Source: Euryarchaeota archaeon UBA52 (lineage in GTDB: Archaea; Thermoplasmatota; Poseidoniia; Poseidoniales; Thalassarchaeaceae). From it: a DNA stretch of 64,000 bases. The DNA is taken from positions 23,269-87,268 of the forward strand of contig DAVB01000060.1 of assembly GCA_002505455.1 (NCBI GenBank), written 5' to 3'. The notes under the pieces were generated by a model. It was given only the letters and a program-made list of their open reading frames with translations. It was not told the origin of the DNA and searched no databases. Positions 31,933 through 42,200 of the stretch are shown here, piece after piece. Position numbers and translations under genes: made by a program. Positions within the stretch are counted from its first letter, which is position 1. Each line of letters starts with the position of its first letter.

Positions 31933-33804
31933 ATGGCGGAGCCCGAGGAGGAGTCTGAAGACTCCGTGGATAAGACTCGAAAGGGTATCAGCCTCGATAA
32001 CTCTGATCTTGGTGAAGAGAAGCAAGTAGTCGGTCGGAAAATATGGAGAATATTTCCATATGTGGTGAGATACTGGAAACTCGCTCTTGGTGGGCTTATT
32101 GCCAATGCTGGTGCAAGGGCCTCGGACTTACTCCCATTTCTCACAATAGGTTGGGCTGCTGATTTCTATGCCAATGGCACTTTCAACCCACCATGGCTGG
32201 AGAATTACATAGGAGACTCTCCTTATCTTGGATTTGGAATCATAATTTTCATGTGTTTTGCACTTCTTGCCGTTTTTCAGGGGACTAGTAACTTTCTCTG
32301 GCAAGCAACCTCATACAATTCGCAGCATGATATCAGGATGGATGCGGCCCGATCACTCATCAATATGGAGGCCTCATATTTCGAAGATAGACAAACAGGC
32401 AACCTCATGTCAGTTCTTTCCGCCGATATTTCTCTTCTAGAGGACGTGATATCTGATTCTAGCACCAGTATTGTTAGGATAGCAATTACATTCGCAATGG
32501 CCGCAATCATACTCTCATTCATGTCGATAAAACTGACTTTGATGTTGTTCAGTCCGTTGGTTTTGATTATCCCGATGGTTATTTGGTTCGCTACGAGGGT
32601 CCAGCGCAGATATAGAAAACAGCGTGAAAGTACCGGTAGCATCGTTTCGATTCTCGAGAACGTACTCGGTGGAATCACCGTAATGCAAGCCTACAATGCT
32701 CAGGATTTCGAGAAACTTCGAGTAAACAGTGAATCCGGGAGATATCGGGATCAAGCCATATCAGCCTCATTCATTCGGAATCGATTCATTCCAGGAATAT
32801 ATCTCGTAGCTGGCATAGCCTTCGGACTCATAGTGACTGCTGGGGGCTGGGTGCTTGAATCCGGAGAGATAACAATCGGCGAATATGTCACATTCTTGCT
32901 AATCAGTACCCGAATGACGTTCCCTCTATTCATTCTCGGAGCTCTTCTCAATCAGATACAGCGCGGAGAAGCAGCTGCAAGACGGGTTTTTGCAATAGTC
33001 GATCTCGAGCCCTCCATAGTGGACCGCCCCGATGCCATTCCCCTGGAAGATCCTATCAAATCAGTTATCTTCGACGATGTAACGTTCGAATACCCTTCTT
33101 CAGATACACATGTACTCAATGGAATATCCTTCGAGGCCAAACCTGGCGATTTTATCGGTATAATGGGCCACACTGGTGCCGGAAAGAGTACAATTCTGAA
33201 ACTTATTGAAAGATTCTACGAGCCTCAGTCCGGTAAGATACTAGTAAACGGAGTAGATATCAATAATCTGAAGATCGACTCCATCAGGGCACGTATAGGA
33301 TTCGTATCTCAAGATCCGTTCCTGTTCTTCGGCACTATAAGAGATAATATCGCCTATGCGAGAGAGGCTTCAGAAGAAGAGATAGAAGAGGCATTGCATG
33401 CAGCTGGGGCGAAAGAGTTCGTGATGAACTTGCCAAGAGGAATCGATACAGAAGTCGGAGATAGAGGAGTGAAACTTTCTGGCGGTCAGAAAGCAAGGAT
33501 AAGCCTCGCAAGAGCATTGCTGACAAAACCCGATTTATTGATTCTCGACGAAGCAAGTGCTGCATTAGACGCAGAAACAGAGCAAAGGATACAGAATTCA
33601 CTTTTCTCCTCCAACGATGCAGATAGGATGACTATCGCAGTCGCTCATAGGCTGGCAACGATTAGGAATGCTGATGAGATTCTTGCTATGGTAGATGGCG
33701 TCATCGTAGAACGAGGCCTTCACGAAACGCTTGTTGAGGCTGACAACGTGTACGCCTCCCAATGGAGAATACAGACTGGAGAACTAGATTCAGAGGTCAG
33801 TTGA
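31933..33804 (+). CDS. ABC exporter, fused membrane and ATPase domains
   Basis: 623-residue half-transporter of the MsbA/MdlB type. Six membrane helices lie between about residues 45 and 340 (for example LGFGIIIFMCFALLAVF, IAITFAMAAIILSFM, GIAFGLIVTAGGWVL). The ATPase domain follows with Walker A GHTGAGKST, Q-loop VSQDPFLFFG, signature LSGGQKAR, Walker B LLILDEASAALDA and H-loop VAHRLAT. It probably works as a homodimer. The acidic N-terminal 30 residues are an extension. The transported compound (lipid, drug or peptide) is unknown. The next gene starts two bases after its stop. Confidence 0.92.
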   Translation: MAEPEEESEDSVDKTRKGISLDNSDLGEEKQVVGRKIWRIFPYVVRYWKLALGGLIANAGARASDLLPFLTIGWAADFYANGTFNPPWLENYIGDSPYLGFGIIIFMCFALLAVFQGTSNFLWQATSYNSQHDIRMDAARSLINMEASYFEDRQTGNLMSVLSADISLLEDVISDSSTSIVRIAITFAMAAIILSFMSIKLTLMLFSPLVLIIPMVIWFATRVQRRYRKQRESTGSIVSILENVLGGITVMQAYNAQDFEKLRVNSESGRYRDQAISASFIRNRFIPGIYLVAGIAFGLIVTAGGWVLESGEITIGEYVTFLLISTRMTFPLFILGALLNQIQRGEAAARRVFAIVDLEPSIVDRPDAIPLEDPIKSVIFDDVTFEYPSSDTHVLNGISFEAKPGDFIGIMGHTGAGKSTILKLIERFYEPQSGKILVNGVDINNLKIDSIRARIGFVSQDPFLFFGTIRDNIAYAREASEEEIEEALHAAGAKEFVMNLPRGIDTEVGDRGVKLSGGQKARISLARALLTKPDLLILDEASAALDAETEQRIQNSLFSSNDADRMTIAVAHRLATIRNADEILAMVDGVIVERGLHETLVEADNVYASQWRIQTGELDSEVS

Positions 33805-33806
33805 GT

Positions 33807-34505
33807 ATGCCGGGTCTGGATTGGGCTCTAGTGGAACAAGGATCAGCCATGCTCGGGTCTAACGATCGTTCGATTCTAAGGGGGGGCATTGGCCCGCGTC
33901 ACCAAGTGAAGATATCAGAACCATTTGAGATTACGAGGTATCCCGTATCCTCAAAGATTGCTCAAGAGATGATAAAATCCGGAGAAGCCGAATTAGCATC
34001 AGAGTCCGAGTGGGCCGTTTCCAAGGCGCAAGGTTTGATACACGCCGAATCTGGCACAATAGAGACTTTGGCCGATTCAATCAGCAATTATTGGGGGAAA
34101 CCGTGTGATGGTAGGCCCTACATTCGGGAGGGCGAAATAACGACCCGTCGAGTAAGGGTGTGGTCCGAGGGAGGAATATTGGAATCAACTAGGCCAATTG
34201 AGATGGCTGATTCATACCCCCTGCGTCTAGTTCGAAGGCCATCGAAGTATTCTGGAACGCCGATTCGACTCCCAAGGGCGGGAGACAGCACAAGAATCCT
34301 CAAGGAGGAGGCTGTAATTTGCCTATTAGTAGGAATATTGCCATCATTCACATGGGCATGGTTCAATGCTTCTTCAGGGTATATCGCTGAAGGATGGTTG
34401 AATTTAGTGATGGGCGGCGTGTTCTTCGGTTTATCTACTGCTATATTGTGGCGTCCAAAGACACCGACATACATTCAAACAGACTCCGGTTGGAGACTTG
34501 AGTGA
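33807..34505 (+). CDS. Small SUMF1/FGE-like domain fused to two membrane helices
   Basis: The N-terminal 160 residues resemble a pared-down formylglycine-generating-enzyme fold: GPRHQVKISEPFEITRYPVSS, ELASESEWAVSKAQGL, and a C-terminal SYPLRLVRRP strand. The catalytic cysteine pair of FGE is not evident. Two predicted membrane helices follow (EAVICLLVGILPSFTWAWF, LVMGGVFFGLSTAILW). The frame is open from 33762 within the ABC gene, but the ATG at 33807 immediately follows its stop. Likely co-transcribed with the ABC exporter; may bind a ligand or partner at the membrane. Confidence 0.65.
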   Translation: MPGLDWALVEQGSAMLGSNDRSILRGGIGPRHQVKISEPFEITRYPVSSKIAQEMIKSGEAELASESEWAVSKAQGLIHAESGTIETLADSISNYWGKPCDGRPYIREGEITTRRVRVWSEGGILESTRPIEMADSYPLRLVRRPSKYSGTPIRLPRAGDSTRILKEEAVICLLVGILPSFTWAWFNASSGYIAEGWLNLVMGGVFFGLSTAILWRPKTPTYIQTDSGWRLE

Positions 34506-34508
34506 AGC

Positions 34509-35261
34509 TCACTCGTTTGTAACTCTAGGGGCTAGAAGGAAGGTCCATTTCGCCCCCCCTCCGTTACTTACCCAATCCACCTTCAGCGGATATGAGGCCT
34601 TGAATTTAATTTCAAGAGATTCTGTAGCACCCGGATTAATTTTCCTAGCCAACTCGTTTGGAAATCTGATTGAATATGTCGACGTAGAAGGCTGTTTAAC
34701 CGATAGTTCGCCCAACTCCCCTGCTTCGAACTTAGTCTCCACAGATTCACCAGTAGGCTCGCCCGAACGTACCGCGAAATGACTTGCATCAACAGAAAGA
34801 TCGACAAGATCCCCACCCAATTTGGCCGCTCTGAAAGATCGAATGAACTTCTCTGTAGGAATCACCACCTTCATCCCATCAAAATCAAGACTTGGAAGCT
34901 TGACCTCTTCGATCATCGAAGTATCAAGTCCCCTAATCGTCCTTCTTACCTCACTAACATGTACAATCATGGAACTCGTAGTCTCATCATAGTCTAACTC
35001 AATTAAATCGTTAGGTCCAGCTAGTGCTAGCACCTCTCCCAACTTACGAAGATCCATTCCGACATCGATCGGGTCAACTTCGTACGTCTCGAAGCATTCA
35101 TCTGCGACCATCATTTCAAGCATCGCCACATGACTCACATCTACTGAAGAGCAAGCCAGGCCCTTTTCACCCCAACGAAATTTCGCCTCTTCATTGTCCA
35201 GAATTGAAAGTAGGTCTACGATTTCCCTCATGACCTGCTGCTTGGCAGTCACCCTCAGCAT
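34509..35261 (-). CDS. pcn: DNA polymerase sliding clamp PCNA
   Basis: 250-residue archaeal PCNA. Two domains typical of the ring clamp are visible: the N-terminal part has KFRWGEKGLACSSVDVSHVAML and LDLRKLGEVLALAG-like DLRKLGEVLALAGPND. The interdomain and C-terminal part has FDGMKVVIPTEKFIRSFRAAKLGGDLVDLSVDA and FPNELARKINPGATESLEIKF, ending in LKVDWVSNGGGAKWTFLLAPRV. Likely a homotrimer acting with replication and repair enzymes. Convergent with the FGE-like gene, three bases apart. Confidence 0.95.
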   Translation of the reverse strand: MLRVTAKQQVMREIVDLLSILDNEEAKFRWGEKGLACSSVDVSHVAMLEMMVADECFETYEVDPIDVGMDLRKLGEVLALAGPNDLIELDYDETTSSMIVHVSEVRRTIRGLDTSMIEEVKLPSLDFDGMKVVIPTEKFIRSFRAAKLGGDLVDLSVDASHFAVRSGEPTGESVETKFEAGELGELSVKQPSTSTYSIRFPNELARKINPGATESLEIKFKASYPLKVDWVSNGGGAKWTFLLAPRVTNE

Positions 35262-35325
35262 GCGCTCACTCCTGAAAACGATGGCTCCCGGAGGTTATTC
35301 ATCCTTCGCAGAGCCTCAAGTTCTT

Positions 35326-35703
35326 TCATTGGTACTCCCTGAAACGATGGCCACACGCCTCGCAGGTGCATATTTTCGTCTCAGGCTCGTCGCTAGACCT
35401 CGTTTGCATCAGCTCGACGAAGATTCGATCCTCATCACATTTTGGACATCGATAGTCCCCTACACGCAAAGTCCCTCTAGCAACATCGGGGGCTTGAACC
35501 TCAGTCAGATGTTTCAAATCAGTTGATTCAGTTGATGATTTAGTTTTTGTAAGATCTATTTCCTTTCCATCAGAACCTATTACGATGCTGCCAGAACCAT
35601 CTCTTCCACCCACGGGCCCCTCATACCCGCACTTGTAATTCGTACATCTTATATTGCCGCTCGGATCAACGAAACTTAGCGTGCCGCATTCAGGACAAAA
35701 CAT
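35326..35703 (-). CDS. tfs: Transcription factor S (TFIIS/RPB9-like)
   Basis: 125-residue archaeal transcript cleavage factor. N-terminal zinc ribbon MFCPECGTL...CTNYKCGY; C-terminal zinc ribbon CPKCDEDRIFVELMQTRSSDEP...CTCEACGHRFREY. The RSSDEP loop carries the acidic pair that reaches the RNA polymerase active site to stimulate cleavage, as in TFIIS. Linker rich in Ser/Thr/Lys. Same strand as and upstream of PCNA, a pairing that fits coordinated expression. Confidence 0.93.
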   Translation of the reverse strand: MFCPECGTLSFVDPSGNIRCTNYKCGYEGPVGGRDGSGSIVIGSDGKEIDLTKTKSSTESTDLKHLTEVQAPDVARGTLRVGDYRCPKCDEDRIFVELMQTRSSDEPETKICTCEACGHRFREYQ

Positions 35704-35853
35704 ACTCGCACCACTGTAGACTGCCGGTAGTCAACGACGTGGTTTTTTGAATCCTCCCGTTGACGGGGCCCAAAACAAAGTACTCTGCATATCAATTAGC
35801 ATATTCCTGAGTTCTCCCACACCGTTGAAGTCAAACCTCCTCTACGCGCGGTC

Positions 35854-36858
35854 ATGCGCATCATCTACGACTGGAGGCTCGCTAGGGTGATCGATGAAGA
35901 TCTAAACATCTTAGATGAGGCTTCTTGGACGGCATCAAGGACCCCGTCCAAGGTCGCTAATCGCCTTGGAGATCTACAACGTGGAAGAATGACTCAAGAG
36001 ACGCGAGTCCTATCTGAGCGATTCCCCGACGCTCGATTAGACCCGTTTGGACATCTGGATATTTCTGATTGGCCAGAAACGACTCCCGAGGAAGAGCAGA
36101 TTGTTGCTAGCGCCGCTAATATCCTAGCACGTCGCGGTGTAGCAATGTCCGCCGGCGACCCGGACAGAAGGTTGGACATGCTAGTTTCTTCTCAGGCCGA
36201 GCTTCGGTCTGCTTGGACAACCATAGAGTCCAGATGCATTGAATGGGCAGGATTGTTACTCCCTTCCCTCGATCTCGATGCGAATAGGGATTTGATTCCG
36301 ACCATCATTGCAAGCTCCGAATCTTTGAAAGCTGCAGCAATCGACTTGGGAACTGAGCCCCCTCCTCATCCCCCTGGGGCAGAAGAGTGGGGCGCAATGA
36401 AAGAATCAGCAGAAAGGTGCCTCGGTATTGCCAAGAGCCTAGAACTGAGCGAACAAGCGATACGTTCCCTAGCAGCGAACTATCTGCCAACCCTATCCAG
36501 GCTCGTCGGCCCCCTCGGAGCCGCCAAATTATGTGTTTTAGCAGGCGGGAGAGAGAGACTCGCAAGAATGCCTTCAGGTTCGATTCAAGTTCTTGGCGCC
36601 CATGCTGCTATGGCGGCACATCGTCGAGGAGCACCTCCCCCAAAGCATGGTTCAGTGATCTTCTCGATGCCCCAAGTAAGCCGATCACCAAGGTGGGTTC
36701 GAGGTAAGATAGCTAGGTATCTCGCTGGAAAGGCTAGTATAGCATCTCGAATCGATCACTTCGATGGTTCTCCGTGGTCCGATGATGAAATCGCAGAGAT
36801 CCACAAGAAGTCCGAGGAGATTCGATCTAGATTCCCATCGCCCCCTCGAAGAAAATGA
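35854..36858 (+). CDS. nop5: C/D box RNP protein Nop5 (Nop56/58)
   Basis: Scaffold of archaeal box C/D ribonucleoproteins that 2'-O-methylate rRNA and tRNA. N-terminal fibrillarin-binding part (IIYDWRLARVIDEDL), central coiled-coil, then the Nop domain with LSRLVGPLGAAKLCVLAGGRERLARMPSGSIQVLGA and PPKHGSVIFSMPQVSRSPRWVRGKIARYLAGKASIASRID, the classic RNA and L7Ae-binding block. 334 residues. Fibrillarin begins nine bases after its stop, the usual archaeal operon. Confidence 0.95.
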   Translation: MRIIYDWRLARVIDEDLNILDEASWTASRTPSKVANRLGDLQRGRMTQETRVLSERFPDARLDPFGHLDISDWPETTPEEEQIVASAANILARRGVAMSAGDPDRRLDMLVSSQAELRSAWTTIESRCIEWAGLLLPSLDLDANRDLIPTIIASSESLKAAAIDLGTEPPPHPPGAEEWGAMKESAERCLGIAKSLELSEQAIRSLAANYLPTLSRLVGPLGAAKLCVLAGGRERLARMPSGSIQVLGAHAAMAAHRRGAPPPKHGSVIFSMPQVSRSPRWVRGKIARYLAGKASIASRIDHFDGSPWSDDEIAEIHKKSEEIRSRFPSPPRRK

Positions 36859-36867
36859 GGTTACTCA

Positions 36868-37569
36868 ATGGCTCGATTACATTCCATAGGGTGGGGGATA
36901 CGCCGGGAAGGCGGTTCATTGTGGACAAGAAATGCGGTACGCGGGGTTTCAGTAGCCGGTGAAAGAAGGAAGAGAGATGGAAGAAATGAATGGAGAAGAT
37001 GGGATGCTCGCAGATCCAAGGTTGCAGCAACTCTACTCCGTTGTACCTCAAACCCCTCGGAACTGATACCCTCTACTGGAGCAGATTGTGTGTATCTTGG
37101 AGCCTCAAGTGGTACGACGGTCAGTCATCTGCATGACCATGTGTGTGGTGCTGGAAACCATCATGGCGGACATATTGTTGCGATTGACATCTCACCAAGG
37201 ATGATGAGGGATTTTATCGCATTATCCGAAAAAAGGCCTGGAATCGTGCCCGTTCTTGGTAATGCCCGTACGCCCCACAGTATCATACCCTACTTGAGGG
37301 GCAGACCCCAATGGCTTTTCCAAGATTTGAGTATGCCGGATCAGGCCACAGCTTTCATCGAAGCAACTCGTGTACTACTCGAATCCAAAGGTATGGGGAT
37401 GATTGCAATCAAAGCTGCCAGTGAGCGGTGGACCGAAGGAGGCGATGAGGCCCTCTTTAGTGACGCTGAACTAAAAGTCCGTCAGTCAGAGCACTTGGAA
37501 TTAATTGAGCGAATAGATCTCAGCGGTCTCGAGGAACAGCATTCTGTCATAGTTGTAAGGAAGATATGA
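36868..37569 (+). CDS. flpA: Fibrillarin, rRNA/tRNA 2'-O-methyltransferase
   Basis: SAM-dependent methyltransferase of C/D RNPs. The hallmark VYLGASSGTTVSHLHDHV is the SAM-binding motif; VAIDISPRMMRDFIAL, WLFQDLSMPDQA and MIAIKAASE follow in family order. 233 residues. It carries a small basic insertion near the N-terminus (VAGERRKRDGRNEWRRWD). Operon with nop5 upstream; fpg follows 37 bases later on the same strand. Confidence 0.94.
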   Translation: MARLHSIGWGIRREGGSLWTRNAVRGVSVAGERRKRDGRNEWRRWDARRSKVAATLLRCTSNPSELIPSTGADCVYLGASSGTTVSHLHDHVCGAGNHHGGHIVAIDISPRMMRDFIALSEKRPGIVPVLGNARTPHSIIPYLRGRPQWLFQDLSMPDQATAFIEATRVLLESKGMGMIAIKAASERWTEGGDEALFSDAELKVRQSEHLELIERIDLSGLEEQHSVIVVRKI

Positions 37570-37606
37570 CCATCACCCTCATGACCATTTTCTCGACTCG
37601 TACGCC

Positions 37607-38500
37607 ATGCCTGAGTTGCCAGAGGTCGAGACAGTCCGCCAAGGATTAGAAGAGGCCCTACTCGGACTCAAGATACGAAATGCCGAGAAAAGAAGAAGAG
37701 ATCTCAGATTCCCCATTCCCGAAAATCTGAATGAACAATTACAAGGCAGAACAATATCATCCTTGAGAAGACGAGCGAAGTACCTCTTGATAGATCTCGA
37801 TAACGGATGGTCATTACTCAGTCACCTTGGAATGTCTGGCCGCTGGACTATCCTCCGAGACGACGTCATAACGAGACCTGGAAGATTCGCACATGGCGGT
37901 GAAATCGGATCAGGCGAAGGTCCCCACGATTGGATAATAATCAACTTTGAAAATGGCTACACTGCCGTATACTCCGATCCAAGAAGATTCGGTTTCATTG
38001 ACCTAATAGAGCCCGGTTCTGAGAATGGATACCCGATGTTAGCCAAACTGGGCCCTGATCCCCTTCCATCAACACTAACTCCGGATATTCTGAACCGCTC
38101 TTTGATTGGTAGAAAGGCACCCTTGAAGTCCGCATTGTTGGATCAAAGAATCGTGGCGGGCCTCGGAAATATTTACGTCTGTGAGGCTTTGAGTAGAGCA
38201 CGCCTCTCCCCTAGAAGGAGAGCGGGAACTATTTCTTCAATAAAAGGCCCAACTGAGCGTATTCACAGGCTTGTTAGCTCAATACATCAGGTCATGGTAG
38301 AAGCAATAGACGCAGGGGGTTCGACATTGAGGGACTATCGCGGAGTTGACGGCGATAATGCGCTCGGCTACTTCCCATTATCGTTCCAAGTCTACGGCAG
38401 AGAAGGCGAAAAGTGCCTCAATCGGGATTGCAAAGGCACAGTCTCAAGATATATTCAATCCGGCAGGTCAACATATGCCTGCTCAAGTTGCCAGCGATGA
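37607..38500 (+). CDS. mutM: Formamidopyrimidine-DNA glycosylase (Fpg/MutM)
   Basis: Base-excision repair glycosylase/AP lyase that removes 8-oxoguanine and formamidopyrimidines. It starts MPELPEVETVRQGL, whose Pro2 and Glu3 are catalytic. The helix-two-turn-helix has ALLDQRIVAGLGNIYVCEALSRARLSP, and the C-terminal zinc finger is CLNRDC...YACSSCQR. 297 residues, intact. Archaea normally use Ogg/AGOG enzymes; Fpg is bacterial, so lateral transfer is likely. Convergent with the SDR downstream. Confidence 0.93.
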   Translation: MPELPEVETVRQGLEEALLGLKIRNAEKRRRDLRFPIPENLNEQLQGRTISSLRRRAKYLLIDLDNGWSLLSHLGMSGRWTILRDDVITRPGRFAHGGEIGSGEGPHDWIIINFENGYTAVYSDPRRFGFIDLIEPGSENGYPMLAKLGPDPLPSTLTPDILNRSLIGRKAPLKSALLDQRIVAGLGNIYVCEALSRARLSPRRRAGTISSIKGPTERIHRLVSSIHQVMVEAIDAGGSTLRDYRGVDGDNALGYFPLSFQVYGREGEKCLNRDCKGTVSRYIQSGRSTYACSSCQR

Positions 38501-38501
38501 C

Positions 38502-39257
38502 TTATCGCATCATCAATGAAGCCCTTACAATCCACAGTTGGATGCTGATGGGCAGCACTCTTCCCAAGATTGGTACCCACCAGTTTACAAAACCCGGAAT
38601 AACCTCGCGCCTTCCCTTTCTCATCGCCCTTACGGCTATCTTGGCTACTTTGTCCGCTGGCAGAGAACTCCATATTTCGACACCCGTAAGGCGCATACCG
38701 GAAACCCTCTGAAAGCCAGTTTCCACATATCCCGGGCATAGGGCTGTTACCGTGACCCCCGTCCTCTTCAACTCTGCACTCATCGCTCTAGATAATGAGA
38801 GTACGAATGCCTTGCTGGCACAGTAAACCGCCATGCCAGGGCCGGGTTGAAAGGCTGCTATTGAGGCTACATTGAGTATTCTGCCCTTGCCTCGACTTTG
38901 CATAGTTGAGGCGTAGTGATGCCCCAATGAGGTGAGGGCGCGAATATTCACATCTATGATACCCAGCATTTTACTGCTGTCTTGCTCCATCATTTTACCG
39001 TAAAGCCCGTATCCGGCGTTATTCACCAGAATATCGACGTCACCAGCAACACTGATCAGACGTTCAACTTCGGAAGGTGTTGAAAGATCAGCCACCACAA
39101 CTTCGACCTCAGTATGTTCAGAAAGAGCATCTGCCAATTCATCGAGAAGATTCTTGCGCCTACCCGTGATGACTAGACGATCGACATCCTTAGAAAGTAT
39201 CTTGGCGATCTCCAACCCTATGCCGCTAGAGGCTCCCGTGACAAGTGCTGAGGACAT
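38502..39257 (-). CDS. SDR-family oxidoreductase (DltE/YqjQ-like)
   Basis: Classical short-chain dehydrogenase: SSALVTGASSGIGLEIAKIL, VDILVNNAGYGLYG, LNVASIAAFQPGPGMAVYCASKAF with catalytic Ser-Tyr-Lys, and ALCPGYVETGF. A hydrophobic C-terminal tail (NWWVPILGRVLPISIQLWIV) could touch the membrane. The frame starts at 39362, inside icmF; the ATG at 39257 has an AGGTTATG upstream and yields the standard N-terminus. It follows icmF on the same strand. Substrate unknown. Confidence 0.83.
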   Translation of the reverse strand: MSSALVTGASSGIGLEIAKILSKDVDRLVITGRRKNLLDELADALSEHTEVEVVVADLSTPSEVERLISVAGDVDILVNNAGYGLYGKMMEQDSSKMLGIIDVNIRALTSLGHHYASTMQSRGKGRILNVASIAAFQPGPGMAVYCASKAFVLSLSRAMSAELKRTGVTVTALCPGYVETGFQRVSGMRLTGVEIWSSLPADKVAKIAVRAMRKGRREVIPGFVNWWVPILGRVLPISIQLWIVRASLMMR

Positions 39258-39295
39258 CACATAACCTGCCGATACCTGTCTATGGGCCATCCGAA

Positions 39296-42200
39296 TTACA
39301 TGTTTCTCCGGAACTGGCCGCCTGTTTCGAATAGTGCTTCTGTGACCTGGCCGACGGTGCAATGCTCAACAACATCCATCATAACTTCGAACAGATTGCC
39401 GCCTTCTCGAGCCGTCTTCTTAAGCCTCTCAATACCCTTTTCGGCTTCGGAAAGATGAGATTCTCGGAATGCTATATTTCGATCAATAACCATTTTCTTC
39501 TCATCCTCATCTGAGCGAGTAACATCCATGTTGAAAGAGTCAGCATCGTCTGCTGACAGATTGGCAGCGTCTGGATCTTGGAATGTATTGACCCCAATTA
39601 TTGGAATCTCACCAGTGTGTTTCCTATGCTCGTACACCATAGACTCATCCTGTATCCTGTTTCGCTGATAGTTGACTTCGAGAGCCCCAAGGACCCCTCC
39701 TCTACGATGCATCTCCTCGAATATGCGGAGAATCTCCTCCTCTACATGGCGCGTCAGCCAGGAGGCAACGAATGAACCTTGTAGTGGATTCTCATTCTGT
39801 AGCCATCCGTATTCTTTCGATAATATCAATTGGATAGCGACTGCATCCTTCACCGTTTCCTCAGTGGGAGTTCCAAAGGCCTCGTCACGGCTGTTGGTAT
39901 GTAGCGAGTTGGCATTATCGGCGAGAGCATAAAGCGCCTGCAAAGTGGTCCTGTAGTCATTCCACGTGTACTCCTGAGCATGCAGCGATCTCCCTGATGA
40001 TTGAATATGGTACTTTAATTTCTGACCTCGTTCATCAACGGCATAAAGATCCCTCATAGCGATTGACCATATTCTTCTAGCAACTCTTCCAATCACAGCA
40101 TATTCGGGATCCATCCCATTTGAGAAGAACCACGAGAAATTCCGAAGGAAGTTATTGGGGTCAAGGCCCCTGGCTCTGAATAATTCAACGTAAGTAAGGC
40201 CATTCGCGAGAGTCAGAGCAGCCTGAGTTATCGGATTAGCACCAGCTTCTGCAATATGGTATCCGGAGATACTGACGAAGTAGTGATTCCTAACATCGTT
40301 CTGAACATAGAATTCAGCAACGTCCCCCATCATTCTCAGTGAAGTATCAAGATTGAACACAAGAGTATTCTGTCCCATAGCTTCTTTCAGTTGATCAGCC
40401 TGAACCGTTCCTCGCGCTGTGGATAAGGTAAATTTACGGATTTCCAATTCTTCGTCTTCATTCGGAAGACGTCCATTTTCCTTCTCAAATGCTCGAATTT
40501 GTTGTCTAATTGCGACACGGAAAAATGCTGCAAGATGCCACCAGTAGTTTCCGTTTATCGTCATAGAGACGCTTGTCTCGGGTGCGCACAGATCGAAACC
40601 TTCGAACAACCGCTCCATTTCATCAACGGTGCTTATCGATACTCCGGACTCACATACCTTACCAAATATATCGAGTTGAGTGACCGGGTCATGGCCATAT
40701 AGGCTGGGAGAGTCAAAAGCAACAGAGAGACGATTGAATGGTTGATCACCAGCGAGGAAGTGATAACGCTCATTCGTCCTCTCAGCAGATCCCTCTCCTG
40801 CAAACATGCGCACTGGAAGCTCATCCTGCCTCTTGAACGGAAAGACCCCTGCCGTAAATGGGAATGAGCCCGGGATATTTTCAGACCTAATCCACCGTAG
40901 CCGATCACCCCAGTTCTCCGTATCCGGCAATGCCACTCGTGGGAGACTCAAACCAGACAAGGTCTTCCTCGTCGTATTAACTTCAATCTCCTTCCCTCTG
41001 ACGATGTAACTCGTCTTCCCTGAGGAGTAAGCTTCTGATATGGAATCAAAACGAGCAAGATCGTCAAGTGCCCGACTGCCTAACTCGACACGCAGACGAC
41101 CCCCCTCCTCTCGTAATTCATCAGCGACACTATCACGCCCAGCAGCCTTCATTTGATCTGCAGACTCCTCTAGATTCTGTATCGTGGAAGCTAAACTTGC
41201 TTCATACTCTGTTTTCTCGTGATATGCTCTGATGCAGTTGGACACCTCAGCCAGGTAACCATGTCGAGAGGGAGGTATCGGTTGTACTCTGTCAGGAAGA
41301 CCATCATGGCCCATTTTTGCAGAGCTGGCCACAAAGGAGCAGCCAGCCCTATCATTCAATAATTCTGACAGACGCTCCCATAGTTGGTCCACGCCTGCAT
41401 CAGCAAATCTGCTTGCTATAGTAGGGACTACTGGTATGTCTGCATCATCGGAATCCCACATTTCCCGATTTCTTCGTACTTGTTTTCTAATCTCGACCAA
41501 TGCGTCTTCCGCACCCGGGCGATCAAACTTGTTGAGGACAACAAGGTCTGCAAAATCCAATGCTGCTAGCTTTTCCAACTGACTCGGAGCGCCATATTCT
41601 CTGGTAGTCACGTAAAGAGAGACATCGGCAACAGAGGCAATCGCATCGTCCCCCTGTCCAATACCGCTAGTTTCCACGATTATCAGATCAAATCCAACCG
41701 ATTTGCATACCTTGATTGCGCTACTTACCGCGTCGGAGAGCTCCTTCCCGCTGTCACGACTTGCAAAGGATCTCATGAATGAAAGAGGGCTTCGTAGAGA
41801 GTTCATTCTGATTCTGTCCCCAAGAAGTGCCCCTCCAGTCCTCTTTCTGGTGGGATCAGTTGCGAGTAGTGCGATTTTTGTTTCTGGATTATCTCTGTGT
41901 ATCCTCAACACCAATTCGTCTGTCAGACTAGATTTACCGGCTCCCCCGGTTCCAGTAAGTCCGATAACTGGACAACCATCCACGTCATTCTTTAGATAAC
42001 CCTCAAGATGCCCTGAATCTCCATTTTCAACGAGAGTAAGTAGTTTCGCAACACCTCCGTGGTCCTCGGCACTTATGTCTTGCATACCATCAAATCTGGA
42101 TGAAAGAGTAAGATCGACTCCGGAGACCATCCCAATGGCGTCCTCTACCATGCCAGTTAGACCGAGCTCCCGCCCATCATCGGGAGAGTATATTCTTGCG

